Notes under the pieces: model-generated
What the model saw: only the letters and a program-made list of their open reading frames with translations
Databases searched by the model: none
Told to the model about the DNA's origin: nothing
Program-made: the position numbers and the translations under genes
Origin: Alphaproteobacteria bacterium
Lineage (GTDB): Bacteria; Pseudomonadota; Alphaproteobacteria; Sphingomonadales; Sphingomonadaceae
NCBI GenBank assembly: GCA_005882415.1
Contig: VBAE01000236.1
Coordinates: 1 to 21,831, forward strand
Direction: 5' to 3'
DNA length: 21,831 nt
Part shown: positions 7,123 through 13,863 of the stretch, piece by piece
Layout: every line of letters starts with the position of its first letter
Position numbering within the stretch: position 1 is the first letter of the stretch

Positions 7123-8163
7123 TCAGCTGCTCTCATTCGCTGCTGTGGGGACGATGAGGACCAGCTTGTCGCCTGCTTGCAGCGCCGCGGCTTCGGGTTC
7201 CCAGAAGCCGTGGGGGTGGCCGGCGCGGTAGAGGCGTACGCCTAGGCCGCCGGCGATGGCGGAGAGGGGTTTGCCGCATTCATCGGCCCGAACCTCCCGC
7301 TCCGACAATTTCACCCGGCCGTGGCTGGAGGCGAGGTCGGCTAGATAGTCGGCGATGTGGCTGCCTTCGGTGGAGCCGGCGAGGAGGAGGCCGGCGAAGC
7401 TGACCGGGTTGATCACCGTCGTCCCGCCGGCCTGGCGGGCGAGGAGTTCGTTGTCCTCGTTCCGGACGGCGACGCTGATCGGAAGGGCGGGGGCGAGGTG
7501 GCGGGCGGTCAAGGTGATGAGGATTGCGGTGTCGTCTCGGCCGGCGGTGACGATGAGGGCCCGGGCCGTGGCTATTCGGACGGCGGCGAGGACGTTGTCG
7601 CGGGTGGCGTCGCCGGAGACGACCGCGCAGCCCAAGGCTTCGGCGCGTTCGAGGGCTTCCGCTTCGGGATCGACGACGACGATGCGGTCGGCGCTGGTGC
7701 CGCGGGCGATCAGCTCGTCGACCGCTTCCGAACCGCTGGTGCCGAAGCCGGCGACCACCACATGGCCGATGAGGTTCTTCTGGATCTGCGCCATTCGCCA
7801 TTTGTCCCAGCTGCGCCGAAGCACGAAAGTGTAGGCCGTGCCGATGAAGATCAGCACGAAGAAGATCCGGATCGGCGTGACCACGAGCGCGTCGAACAGG
7901 CGCGTGTGGGGAGTCACCGGAACGATGTCGCCATAGCCCGTCGTGGTGATGCTGATCATCGTGAAATAGACGATGTCGAGGAAGCTTACCTGATGGTCGT
8001 AATTGTCCTGGAGGCCGTCTCGCTCGAGCCAGTGGACGGCGATGGCGAAGACGAGGAGGCCGACGACCAGCGCCACCCGCCAGGCGATCTGGGCCCAGAC
8101 GGGGAGGCGGCTGCGCCGGCGCAGGGTGACGATTCGAGGCCGGCCGGGCGCCTCGATCGGCAT
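7123..8163 (-). CDS. potassium channel with RCK (TrkA-N/TrkA-C) domains
   Basis: The protein has 346 residues. It contains a first transmembrane helix (about 27-44, AWRVALVVGLLVFAIAV), a pore helix and the K+ selectivity filter TTTGYGD (73-79), then a second helix (about 93-115). After a linker, an RCK N-terminal Rossmann domain begins at HVVVAGFGTSGSEAVDEL (about 134-151) and an RCK C-terminal domain occupies roughly 260-340. This is the two-TM MthK/Kch-like design: a tetrameric inner-membrane K+ channel gated by a cytoplasmic ring. The start ATG shares one base with the surE stop (TGATG at 8161-8165), implying translational coupling. Likely roles are K+ homeostasis and membrane potential; the gating ligand is not predictable. 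Confidence 0.9.
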   Translation of the reverse strand: MPIEAPGRPRIVTLRRRSRLPVWAQIAWRVALVVGLLVFAIAVHWLERDGLQDNYDHQVSFLDIVYFTMISITTTGYGDIVPVTPHTRLFDALVVTPIRIFFVLIFIGTAYTFVLRRSWDKWRMAQIQKNLIGHVVVAGFGTSGSEAVDELIARGTSADRIVVVDPEAEALERAEALGCAVVSGDATRDNVLAAVRIATARALIVTAGRDDTAILITLTARHLAPALPISVAVRNEDNELLARQAGGTTVINPVSFAGLLLAGSTEGSHIADYLADLASSHGRVKLSEREVRADECGKPLSAIAGGLGVRLYRAGHPHGFWEPEAAALQAGDKLVLIVPTAANESS

Positions 8164-8927
8164 CAGCGCCAGGCCTCGGCGAGGCGGGCGAGCGAGGCTT
8201 CGTGGGTCATGTCGAGGTGGAGCGGGGTGACCGAGACATAGCCGTCGCGGATGGCTTCGAGATCGGTGGCGTGGGCGGCGGTCTCGATCATCGGGGCGAG
8301 GCCGAACCAGTAATAATCGTAGCCCCGCGGGTCGCGGCCTTCGACGATGCGGAGGCGGCCATAGTCGCGAAGGCCCTGGCGGACCACGCGGACGCCCTTC
8401 ACCTGCTCCGGGGGGAGGGCGGGGAAGTTGATGTTGACGAGGGTGCGGGGCGGCATCGGCTCGGCGATGAGCGGCGCGAGGACCTTGGCGGCCCAGGCTT
8501 CGGCGGCGGCGAAGGGGACCGTGTCGCCCATGCCTTCGCGGGCGTAGACCTGGCTCAGAGCGATTGAGGGGATGCCGGCGAGGGCGCCTTCCATCGCGGC
8601 GGAGACGGTGCCCGAATAGGTCACGTCCTCGGCGAGGTTGGCGCCGCGGTTGATGCCGGAGAGAATGAGGTCGGGCGGCGTATCCTTCATGATGTGGGCG
8701 ATCGCCATCATCACCGAGTCGGTCGGGGTTCCGGTGACGCAGTAGCGGCGCTCGGCGAGGCGGCGGAGGCGAAGCGGGCGGGTCAAGGTGAGGGAGTGGC
8801 CGGCGCCGGACTGCTCCTCGGCGGGGGCGACGGTCCAGATGTCGTCGGAGAGGGTCGCGGCGATCCGCTCGAGCAGCTTCAGGCCTGACGCGTTCACGCC
8901 GTCGTCGTTGGTGAGGAGGATGCGCAT
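8163..8927 (-). CDS. surE: 5'/3'-nucleotidase SurE
   Basis: SurE is a metal-dependent phosphatase acting on nucleoside 5'- and 3'-monophosphates and short polyphosphates, linked to stationary-phase survival. The protein has 254 residues, the usual length. The start at 8927 gives MRILLTNDDGV with the metal-binding Asp8-Asp9; an ATG at 8978 would add 17 non-homologous residues. Other family motifs are present: EEQSGAGHSLT (metal/substrate Ser and the flexible loop), GTPTDSV, SGINRGANL and TYSGTVSAAMEG. No strong Shine-Dalgarno is visible. The gene is coupled to the downstream K+ channel gene through a TGATG overlap. In many proteobacteria surE lies near pcm and nlpD; neither is seen here. Confidence 0.95.
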   Translation of the reverse strand: MRILLTNDDGVNASGLKLLERIAATLSDDIWTVAPAEEQSGAGHSLTLTRPLRLRRLAERRYCVTGTPTDSVMMAIAHIMKDTPPDLILSGINRGANLAEDVTYSGTVSAAMEGALAGIPSIALSQVYAREGMGDTVPFAAAEAWAAKVLAPLIAEPMPPRTLVNINFPALPPEQVKGVRVVRQGLRDYGRLRIVEGRDPRGYDYYWFGLAPMIETAAHATDLEAIRDGYVSVTPLHLDMTHEASLARLAEAWR

Positions 8928-9025
8928 CGGCTTCGGGCTATGGCGCGGGAGCCGGGGGCGGGCAAGCGTGAGGGGCAACCTCGCGGCGGCTTCGGCGTTG
9001 GTCGGTGAAAGCCAAGGAGAAGACG

Positions 9026-9466
9026 ATGCAGGTTCCCCACAACAGTTTCGTGATGGTCGCCGACGGCAAGAAGATGCTGTTCTTCCGGAACGAGGGCGAT
9101 TCGGAATTTCCGAAGCTGGAGGTGGAGCGGAAGGTCGAGCAGGAGAATCCGGCCACCCGCGACCAGAAGACGGACGAGGCCGGGCGCGCCTTCCCGAGCT
9201 CCGGGCCGGGCCACCATGCCTATTCGGAGACCGACTTCCACCAGCTCGAGGAAGACCGCTTCGCCGCGGAGACGGCCGAGATGCTGAAGCGGCGGGCGCT
9301 CAGGAACGAGTATGACCAGCTCATCGTCGTCGCCCCGCCGCGGACATTGGGCGAGCTTCGCAAACACTATCACAAGGAAGTCGAGAAGCGCCTCGCCGGC
9401 GAGATCGCCAAGGACCTGACCGGGCACCCGGTGGCGGAGATCGAGAAGATCCTGCTCGCCGAGTGA
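9026..9466 (+). CDS. host attachment family protein
   Basis: The protein has 146 residues. ATG at 9026 follows AAGGAG at 9014-9019; an in-frame GTG at 9005 lies before this site and is unlikely. The sequence matches what I know of the family annotated as 'protein required for attachment to host cells': an N-terminal FVMVADGKKMLFFRNEG strand region, a charged DETDFHQLEEDRFA-like middle, then LIVVAPPRTLGELRKHYHKEVEKRL and a C-terminal DLTGHPVAEIEKIL. This is a single-domain release-factor-eRF1-like (baeRF-type) fold. The name comes from an Agrobacterium phenotype; biochemical function is unknown. It may be a cytoplasmic stress- or ribosome-associated protein. It is divergent from surE (98 nt apart) and followed by a strong terminator. 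Confidence 0.85.
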   Translation: MQVPHNSFVMVADGKKMLFFRNEGDSEFPKLEVERKVEQENPATRDQKTDEAGRAFPSSGPGHHAYSETDFHQLEEDRFAAETAEMLKRRALRNEYDQLIVVAPPRTLGELRKHYHKEVEKRLAGEIAKDLTGHPVAEIEKILLAE

Positions 9467-9488
9467 CGTCCCCCCGACGCGCATGAAG

Positions 9489-9526
9489 AAGGGGCCGCGG
9501 CGGGTGCGTCCGCCGCGGCCCCTTTT
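9489..9526. terminator. strong bidirectional intrinsic terminator
   Basis: A 15-bp perfect GC-rich stem (9489-9503 with 9510-9524) with a 6-nt loop is followed by TTTT on the plus strand. On the minus strand the same stem ends in CCCCTTCTTC. It sits between the convergent host-attachment-protein gene and the PEP-CTERM-like gene and can serve both. Confidence 0.85.
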
Positions 9527-9538
9527 GTTAGATCAGCC

Positions 9539-10564
9539 TCAGGCTGCCGCTGCTTCGGATTTCGCCAGGCGCCTGCGGGCGACCAGGGCGGCCGCGGCGG
9601 CTCCGAACAGGAGCACCATCGGCGGGGCGGGAACCGGGGTTCCGCCGGTCGACGAGGTCGAGCTGGTCGTGCCGCTAGAGGTCGAGCTGCTGGTCGCGCT
9701 GGACGTCGAGCCCGAGGTCGAGCTGCTGGTCGACGTCGAGGTGCCGCCGCCGAAGCTGCTCGACGAGGTCGAGGTCGAGGTCGAGCTTGAGCCGGAGGTC
9801 GAGCTGGACGTCGAGACGTTGCCGCTCGAGCTGGTCGACGAACTGGTCGAGACGTTGCCGCTCGACGAGGAGGTGCTCGACACGGTGCCCGACGAGGTCG
9901 AGGACGAGCTTCCGCCGGTCGAGGTCGACGTCGAGCTGCCGCCGGTGGAGGTCGAGCTTCCGCCGGTCGAAGTCGAGCTTCCGCCGGTGGAGGTCGAGCC
10001 GCCGCTGGTCGAGGTGGACGTCGAAAGGCCGGACGAGGTGGAGACGCCGCCGGTGGAGGTGGACACGCCCGAGGAGGTGGAGACACCGCCCGTCGAGGTC
10101 GAGACGTTGCCCGAGGACGTGGAAACGCCGCCGCTCGACGTGCTGGTCGAGGCGGTGAAGATCGCGTTGCCGCTCGATCCGCCGAAGAAGGCGCCGCTGA
10201 AGAAGCCACCGCCGAAGCCGCCCCCGAAGCCGCCGCCGCCGCCGATCACGACCGGAACGCCGCCGCCGCCCGAGACCACTTCGCTGGGCGGAAGCGGCGG
10301 GATCGGCATTGCGGGCATGGCCGGATAGCTGATCGTGCGGGTGGTGGTGGTGGTCCCCGGCGTCCGGACGACGCAGGTGCTGCGGGCGATCCGCACCCTC
10401 TTCGCCTTGGCGCGCCGGATCGGCGCACGCGCCTTCACCTTCATCTGCTTGATGAGCGCCGGACGCTGGGGCGGGTTCTCCGCCACATGCATCGCGCCGC
10501 CGCCAAGAACCGCGCCGCCGCAAGTGCAGGCGCACAATTTTGCCAAGGCCATTCGTACGGACAT
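9539..10564 (-). CDS. Ser/Thr-rich low-complexity protein with PEP-CTERM-like C-terminus
   Basis: The protein has 341 residues. Residues 1-30 hold a short, Cys-containing hydrophobic segment (LCACTCGGAVLGGGA). A basic region follows (about 40-62), then a Pro-rich patch (81-93) and a Gly/Phe-rich stretch (98-130). About 170 residues (139-306) are almost entirely Ser, Thr and Gly. The end is PVPAPPMVLLFGAAAAALVARRRLAK: a VPAP motif, a hydrophobic helix and an Arg cluster, the three-part PEP-CTERM sorting signal in its alphaproteobacterial form. Such proteins are processed by exosortase and often glycosylated on Ser/Thr-rich tracts during export into the extracellular or biofilm matrix. No exosortase is seen in the window. 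Start ATG 10564 is preferred; ATG 10552 is possible. Confidence 0.75.
   Translation of the reverse strand: MSVRMALAKLCACTCGGAVLGGGAMHVAENPPQRPALIKQMKVKARAPIRRAKAKRVRIARSTCVVRTPGTTTTTRTISYPAMPAMPIPPLPPSEVVSGGGGVPVVIGGGGGFGGGFGGGFFSGAFFGGSSGNAIFTASTSTSSGGVSTSSGNVSTSTGGVSTSSGVSTSTGGVSTSSGLSTSTSTSGGSTSTGGSSTSTGGSSTSTGGSSTSTSTGGSSSSTSSGTVSSTSSSSGNVSTSSSTSSSGNVSTSSSTSGSSSTSTSTSSSSFGGGTSTSTSSSTSGSTSSATSSSTSSGTTSSTSSTGGTPVPAPPMVLLFGAAAAALVARRRLAKSEAAAA
9645..10150. repeat. degenerate tandem repeat encoding the Ser/Thr tract
   Basis: Short GTCGAG / GTCGAC-type hexamer units (TCGACC-like on the minus strand) recur throughout. They produce the STST and SSTSTGG repeats of the PEP-CTERM-like protein. Units are variable, as expected for slippage plus drift under coding constraint. 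The region is prone to length variation and assembly error. Confidence 0.75.
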
Positions 10565-10853
10565 AGTTACGCACCCTGTTCAAGGCTCGTCGGCTTGGTT
10601 TGCGGGAACATTCCCAGTCACCGAAAGCTGGATCGAGCTAACGGCACAGATGCCCAAGATTTCCCTAAGCGCAAGCGCGTTAACTATATTATGGCCTGTC
10701 GGAGCCCGGTTTTGGGCCTCCTGAAGCTGTTCCGTCCCGGATGGGGACAAAGGCTCCGGATGCGTGAATGAACGGAACGAATGAGGAATGGATGCGCGGT
10801 AAAAATGTCACTCCCCAAGGCTAAGCGATGGATGAATTTTTCACCCTATTTGA

Positions 10854-10887
10854 GTGACTTGTAGTCACCCTTTGGCGCAGCTATAGG
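10854..10887 (+). promoter_or_regulatory. candidate dksA promoter with overlapping palindrome
   Basis: TTGTAG (10859-10864) and TATAGG (10882-10887) are separated by 17 nt, a sigma70-like arrangement about 105 nt before the dksA ATG. The perfect palindrome GTGACT-TGT-AGTCAC (10854-10868) overlaps the -35 element and could be an operator. TCACCCT also occurs twice nearby (10841 and 10866). The match to consensus is moderate. Confidence 0.4.
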
Positions 10888-10899
10888 CGCGCTGGGGCA

Positions 10900-10976
10900 G
10901 GTGCCACGAATCCCGGACGACTCGGGGGAGGGGCACCGAAGGAGATTTCACGGAACCGCATGTTACGGGCCGTGAA
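10900..10976 (+). promoter_or_regulatory. two tandem stem-loops in the dksA 5' leader
   Basis: The first hairpin pairs GGTGCC (10900-10905) with GGCACC (10932-10937), with an inner CCCG/CGGG pairing (10912-10915 with 10923-10926). The second pairs TTCACGG (10947-10953) with CCGTGAA (10970-10976), 7 nt before the ribosome site at 10983. A transcript starting near 10894 would begin with these structures. No known riboswitch was recognised. Confidence 0.4.
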
Positions 10977-10991
10977 GGGAGTGGAGGGGTT

Positions 10992-11450
10992 ATGGCTACC
11001 GCTGTCAGTGACGTTTACGACCAAGGCTTTCACGCTCGTGTCGGCCTGCACGATACTTACCGTCCGAGTGCCAACGAAGAATTCATGAGCCCGGTGCAGC
11101 TGGCTTATTTCCGCCAGAAGCTGCTCGGATGGAAGGACGAGATCCTGCGCGAATCGCAGGGCACGATGGCTTCCCTGAAGAACGGTCCGATTCGCGAGGC
11201 GGACGTCACCGACCGCGCTTCGAGCGAGACCGACTGGGCGATCGAGCTTCGCACCCGAGACCGGCAGCGCAAGCTCATCTCCAAGATCGACTCGGCGCTG
11301 CGCCGCATCGAGACCGGCGAATACGGCTTTTGCGAAGTGACCGGCGAGCCGATCTCGCTGGCCCGCCTCGAGGCCCGCCCGATCGCGACGATGACGGTGG
11401 AAGCCCAGGAGCGCCACGAGCGCAACGAGCGTATTTCCAGGGACGACTAA
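10992..11450 (+). CDS. dksA: RNA polymerase-binding transcription factor DksA (single-cysteine, alphaproteobacterial type)
   Basis: DksA binds the RNA polymerase secondary channel and, with ppGpp, adjusts transcription during stringent response. The protein has 152 residues. ATG at 10992 follows GGAGG (10983-10987). The N-terminal coiled-coil starts near FMSPVQLAYFRQKLLGWKDEIL, and the tip motif DVTDRAS (DxxDxA) is intact. The C-terminal globular part, EYGFCEVTGEPISLARLEARP, keeps only the first cysteine of the classic four-cysteine zinc finger. This is usual for alphaproteobacterial DksA proteins, some of which work without zinc. A hairpin without a T-run follows the stop codon (about 11458-11488). 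Confidence 0.93.
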   Translation: MATAVSDVYDQGFHARVGLHDTYRPSANEEFMSPVQLAYFRQKLLGWKDEILRESQGTMASLKNGPIREADVTDRASSETDWAIELRTRDRQRKLISKIDSALRRIETGEYGFCEVTGEPISLARLEARPIATMTVEAQERHERNERISRDD

Positions 11451-11524
11451 GGCCGAGCCGCACCTTCTCCCGGGGGGAAGGGGGTGCGGAGGCTTTGGGT
11501 TCGTGACTGTGTCCGTCACCCTCG

Positions 11525-11634
11525 TCACCCTGAACTTGGTTCAGGGTCCAGGGCGGAGTTGCGCCGGTGCTGGTGGGTGCCCGTTTGCCACCGAGCTTCG
11601 CCCGCAACTGGACCCTGAAACGAGTTCAGGGTGA
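11525..11634. repeat. REP-like imperfect inverted repeat
   Basis: Arms at 11525-11550 and 11609-11634 (26 nt each) are reverse complements with two mismatches. Each arm also folds on itself: CCCTGAAC-TTG-GTTCAGGG on the left and CCCTGAA-ACGAG-TTCAGGG on the right. The paired-hairpin layout in an intergenic region between convergent genes is typical of REP/BIME-like elements, and similar CCTGAAC/GTTCAGG repeats occur in sphingomonad genomes. No transposase is nearby. Confidence 0.75.
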
Positions 11635-11660
11635 CGGGTGGTGCGGATTGCGGGCCCCAC

Positions 11661-11707
11661 AAAAACAACGCCGGCGGCTGCGGGGATTACCCGCGGCGCA
11701 CCGGCGG
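11661..11707 (-). terminator. possible terminator for the minus-strand YdcH gene
   Basis: Read on the minus strand, a GC-rich imperfect hairpin (core GCGGG/CCCGC, 11680-11684 with 11690-11694, and outer CCGGC pairings) is followed by GTTGTTTTTG. It begins about 20 nt after the stop codon at 11729. Confidence 0.4.
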
Positions 11708-11728
11708 CAATGGTCGAAGTCGAGAAGG

Positions 11729-11887
11729 CTAGTGGATGCCTTCGATCGCTTCCTTGACCTTGAGCTTCTCCTTCTTGAGTCGGGTTAGGGTCGACATGTC
11801 CGGCATTGGCCGGTGTTCTTCCTCGACGATCCGCGCATCGATGTCCGCGTGCCTCGTCTCCAATGCCGAGATATGCGCTTGTTGCAT
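11729..11887 (-). CDS. YdcH family protein (DUF465), 52 residues
   Basis: This short gene runs from ATG 11887 to TAG 11729-11731, with AAGGAGAAGGGA just upstream as ribosome site. The product is all-helical and highly charged. It starts MQQAHISALETRHADID, continues EEEHRPMPDMSTLTRLKK and ends KEKLKVKEAIEGIH. The H-x-x-L-D and LKKEKLxLKEEI-like patterns are characteristic of the DUF465/YdcH family, whose members form small antiparallel helical hairpins of unknown function. It is divergent from a second YdcH-like gene (12041-12253) with 153 nt between the start codons. Family confidence is high; role unknown. Confidence 0.85.
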   Translation of the reverse strand: MQQAHISALETRHADIDARIVEEEHRPMPDMSTLTRLKKEKLKVKEAIEGIH

Positions 11888-12040
11888 TCCCTTCTCCTTC
11901 GCTTGGGTGCCGCTTTAGAAACGCCCGTCCGGGTGGCCCTGTCTCCTGCCTTTCGATGGCCGCCCCCGCTTTCGGGACGATCCGTTGCGTTTTTCACTAT
12001 ATCCCCAATTGGAGCGCTTGAGTAGCATCGCGTGAGGCAG

Positions 12041-12253
12041 ATGAGCAGCATCGACATACAGGAAATGAGCATGGCCAGCCGCCTCGTCCGGCTGCGCATG
12101 GAGCATCGCGATCTCGATTCGGCGATCGAGGCGCTTCGGGCGCTCGCGGCACCGGACCAGCTCCAGCTCGCGCGGCTGAAGAAGCGCAAGCTGCTCCTCA
12201 GGGACGAGATCGCCCAGCTCGAAGATGCCCTGATTCCGGACATCATCGCCTGA
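12041..12253 (+). CDS. second YdcH-like (DUF465) protein
   Basis: With the ATG at 12041 the protein has 70 residues; GTG 12032 and ATGs 12065 and 12071 are in-frame alternatives. GAGG at 12034-12037 is rather close to 12041, and AGGAAA at 12060 would serve 12071. The product is a charged helical hairpin: RLRMEHRDLDSAIEAL, then QLQLARLKKRKLLLRDEIAQLEDALIPDIIA. The LARLKKxKLxLKDxIxxLED pattern and the DIIA ending are those of alphaproteobacterial DUF465 proteins. It is followed 79 nt later by the DUF1465/RcdA-type gene on the same strand and may be co-transcribed with it. Confidence 0.8.
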   Translation: MSSIDIQEMSMASRLVRLRMEHRDLDSAIEALRALAAPDQLQLARLKKRKLLLRDEIAQLEDALIPDIIA

Positions 12254-12332
12254 CGCCAAGAGACGTGGGGCGCGCGGGCTTAACCCTCTTTCGCCATTTC
12301 CGGGAAGGCGCCGCTGTGGCATTCCACCCTTT

Positions 12333-12785
12333 ATGGCGGAGACGCAGGCGCAACTGACCCGGCGGCTCATCGAGTCGCTCTACACCGAGTCGATGCTGCT
12401 CGCCGACGAGGCGCGCGCTTATTTCGACCGGCACGGCCGCGCCGACCGGGACGGGCTGGACCCGATGGTGCGGGTCGGCTTCTCCTGCGAGTCGCTGAAG
12501 GTCACGACGCGGCTGATGCACGTCATCGCCTGGCTTCTCACCCAGAAGGCGGTCCATGCCGGCGAGATCAGCGCCGCCCAGGCGCGGCGCCCGGCGCGGC
12601 GGCTGGGCGAGGCGCCGGAGACGGACGAGGAATTGCTCCCGATGCTTCCGGAAGCTGCGCAGACGCTGATCCGATCGAGCCGCGACCTCTTCGCCCGGGT
12701 CCAGCGGCTGGACGAGAGCGGCGGCTTCGAGCCGGTGGCGAGCCCGGCAAGGAGCCTCCTGAACCGGCTCGAACGCTCGCTCTGA
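12333..12785 (+). CDS. rcdA: DUF1465 family protein, RcdA-type proteolysis adaptor
   Basis: The protein has 150 residues, starting at ATG 12333 without a strong ribosome site. DUF1465 is the family of Caulobacter RcdA, an adaptor that with CpdR and PopA delivers CtrA and other substrates to ClpXP at the cell pole. The visible helices fit: an N-terminal LTRRLIESLYTESMLLADEARAYF, a central GFSCESLKVTTRLMHVIAWLLTQKAV, and a C-terminal segment with LPEAAQTLIRSSRDLFARVQRLD. A TTAACC at 12280-12285 resembles a CtrA half-site. Family membership is well supported; that it has the Caulobacter function in this organism is inference. The next gene begins 20 nt downstream but is functionally unrelated. 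Confidence 0.8.
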   Translation: MAETQAQLTRRLIESLYTESMLLADEARAYFDRHGRADRDGLDPMVRVGFSCESLKVTTRLMHVIAWLLTQKAVHAGEISAAQARRPARRLGEAPETDEELLPMLPEAAQTLIRSSRDLFARVQRLDESGGFEPVASPARSLLNRLERSL

Positions 12786-12804
12786 CTGCGGTACAGCGGG
12801 GCCG

Positions 12805-13863
12805 ATGAAGGGCTTCGAATTCTTCTATGGTCCGAAGGTCAGGTCCGGCGCCGGCGAGTCGGTGCGGATGGCGGAGCTGTTGCCGCCGGGGCGGTGCCTG
12901 TTCGTGACCGATGCGGGGCTTGTGGGGCTCGGTCTCGCCGAGGCGCCGCTTGCCGCGCTTCGCGAGGCGGGGGTGGAGCCGGTGGTGTTCGACTCGGTCG
13001 AGGCGGATCCGTCGCGCGCGACCGTGGAGGCGGCGGTGGAGGCGGGGCGGGGGTGCGGCTCCGTCGTGGGCTTCGGCGGCGGCAGCCCGATGGATGTCGC
13101 CAAGCTGGCGGCCTATCTGCTCGGCAGCGGCGACGATCTCGATTCGATCTGGGGCGTCGGCCTGGCGAAGGGCGGCCGGCTGCCGCTGGTGCTGGTGCCG
13201 ACCACCGCCGGCACCGGATCGGAGGCGACTCCGGTCACCATCATCACCGTCGGCGGATCGGAGAAGCGCGGGGTGAGCAGCGCCGCTTTGGTCGCGGATT
13301 CGGCGGTGCTGGATCCGGAGCTCACGGTGGGCCTGCCGCGTGGGGTGACGGCGGCGACCGGGATCGACGCGATGGTCCATGCGATCGAGGCCTATACGTC
13401 GGCCCACAAGAAGAACCCGCTGTCCGACCTGATGGCACGCGAGGCACTTCGGCTTCTGTCGGCCAACCTCCCGAACGCGCCGGTGGCGGGGGTGCATGCG
13501 CTTGCTTACCCCTTGGGTGGTCATTTCCATGTGCCGCACGGGCTGTCGAACGCGCTGATGCTGGTCCATGTGCTCGGGCATAATCTCCACGCGGCCATGC
13601 ATGATTATGCGGAATTGGGGACGTTGCTCGACCCGGCGCTGGCGCAGGTGGGGACACAGGCGCAGGCGCAGGGGTTCGTCGAATTGATGGCGGCGACGTG
13701 CCGGGCGGCGGGGGTGCCGCAGCGTCTGTCCGAGGTCGGGGTCGGGGAGGAGCATCTCGATCTCCTCGCCTCGGAGGCGATGAAGCAGCAGCGGCTGCTG
13801 GTGAATAACCCCTGCGAGATCGACGAGGCCGCCGCCCGCCGGCTTTACGGGGCCGCTTTGTGA
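12805..13863 (+). CDS. iron-containing (group III) alcohol dehydrogenase with apparent internal gap
   Basis: The protein has 352 residues, while close relatives have roughly 380-390. The N-terminal NAD(P)-binding region has GFGGGSPMDVAK (89-100) and VPTTAGTGSEAT (131-142). The metal-binding region has TGIDAMVHAIEAY (Asp188, His192) and the His-rich GGHFHVPHGLSNAL (240-250). Between LLSANLP (to residue 223) and NAPVAGVHALAYPLGG, members of this family have an extra helix-containing segment with an xxMLLGSxLAGxAFxN pattern. Here about 30-35 residues are absent and the frame is kept (junction near 13473). The loss lies between the two metal-ligand blocks, so folding or activity may be impaired. 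If functional, it would interconvert an alcohol and aldehyde; the substrate is unknown. Its stop overlaps the next start (GTGA). Confidence 0.85.
   Translation: MKGFEFFYGPKVRSGAGESVRMAELLPPGRCLFVTDAGLVGLGLAEAPLAALREAGVEPVVFDSVEADPSRATVEAAVEAGRGCGSVVGFGGGSPMDVAKLAAYLLGSGDDLDSIWGVGLAKGGRLPLVLVPTTAGTGSEATPVTIITVGGSEKRGVSSAALVADSAVLDPELTVGLPRGVTAATGIDAMVHAIEAYTSAHKKNPLSDLMAREALRLLSANLPNAPVAGVHALAYPLGGHFHVPHGLSNALMLVHVLGHNLHAAMHDYAELGTLLDPALAQVGTQAQAQGFVELMAATCRAAGVPQRLSEVGVGEEHLDLLASEAMKQQRLLVNNPCEIDEAAARRLYGAAL

Larger units (their letters stand above)
10565..10991. other. 427-bp divergent intergenic region
   Basis: No gene is visible between the PEP-CTERM-like gene and dksA. The right half holds a promoter-like pair (10859-10887), a palindrome (10854-10868) and two leader hairpins (10900-10976), described separately. 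In the left half I see only AT-richer patches (for example around 10680-10690) and no convincing promoter for the minus-strand gene, although one must lie here. Confidence 0.6.

Noticed and set aside
9645..10150. Possible CRISPR or tandem-repeat locus
   Set aside because: Repeats are short, variable hexamers read through by an open reading frame, without constant repeats and unique spacers.
9483..10328. Plus-strand frame rich in Val-Glu-Val-Pro repeats
   Set aside because: It is the complement of the Ser/Thr repeat tract of the minus-strand PEP-CTERM-like gene, which has a signal-like start and a recognisable sorting signal; the plus-strand frame has neither.
11340..11400. DksA zinc finger apparently degraded (one Cys of four)
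   Set aside because: Single- or reduced-cysteine DksA proteins are normal in alphaproteobacteria, so this is not a sign of decay.
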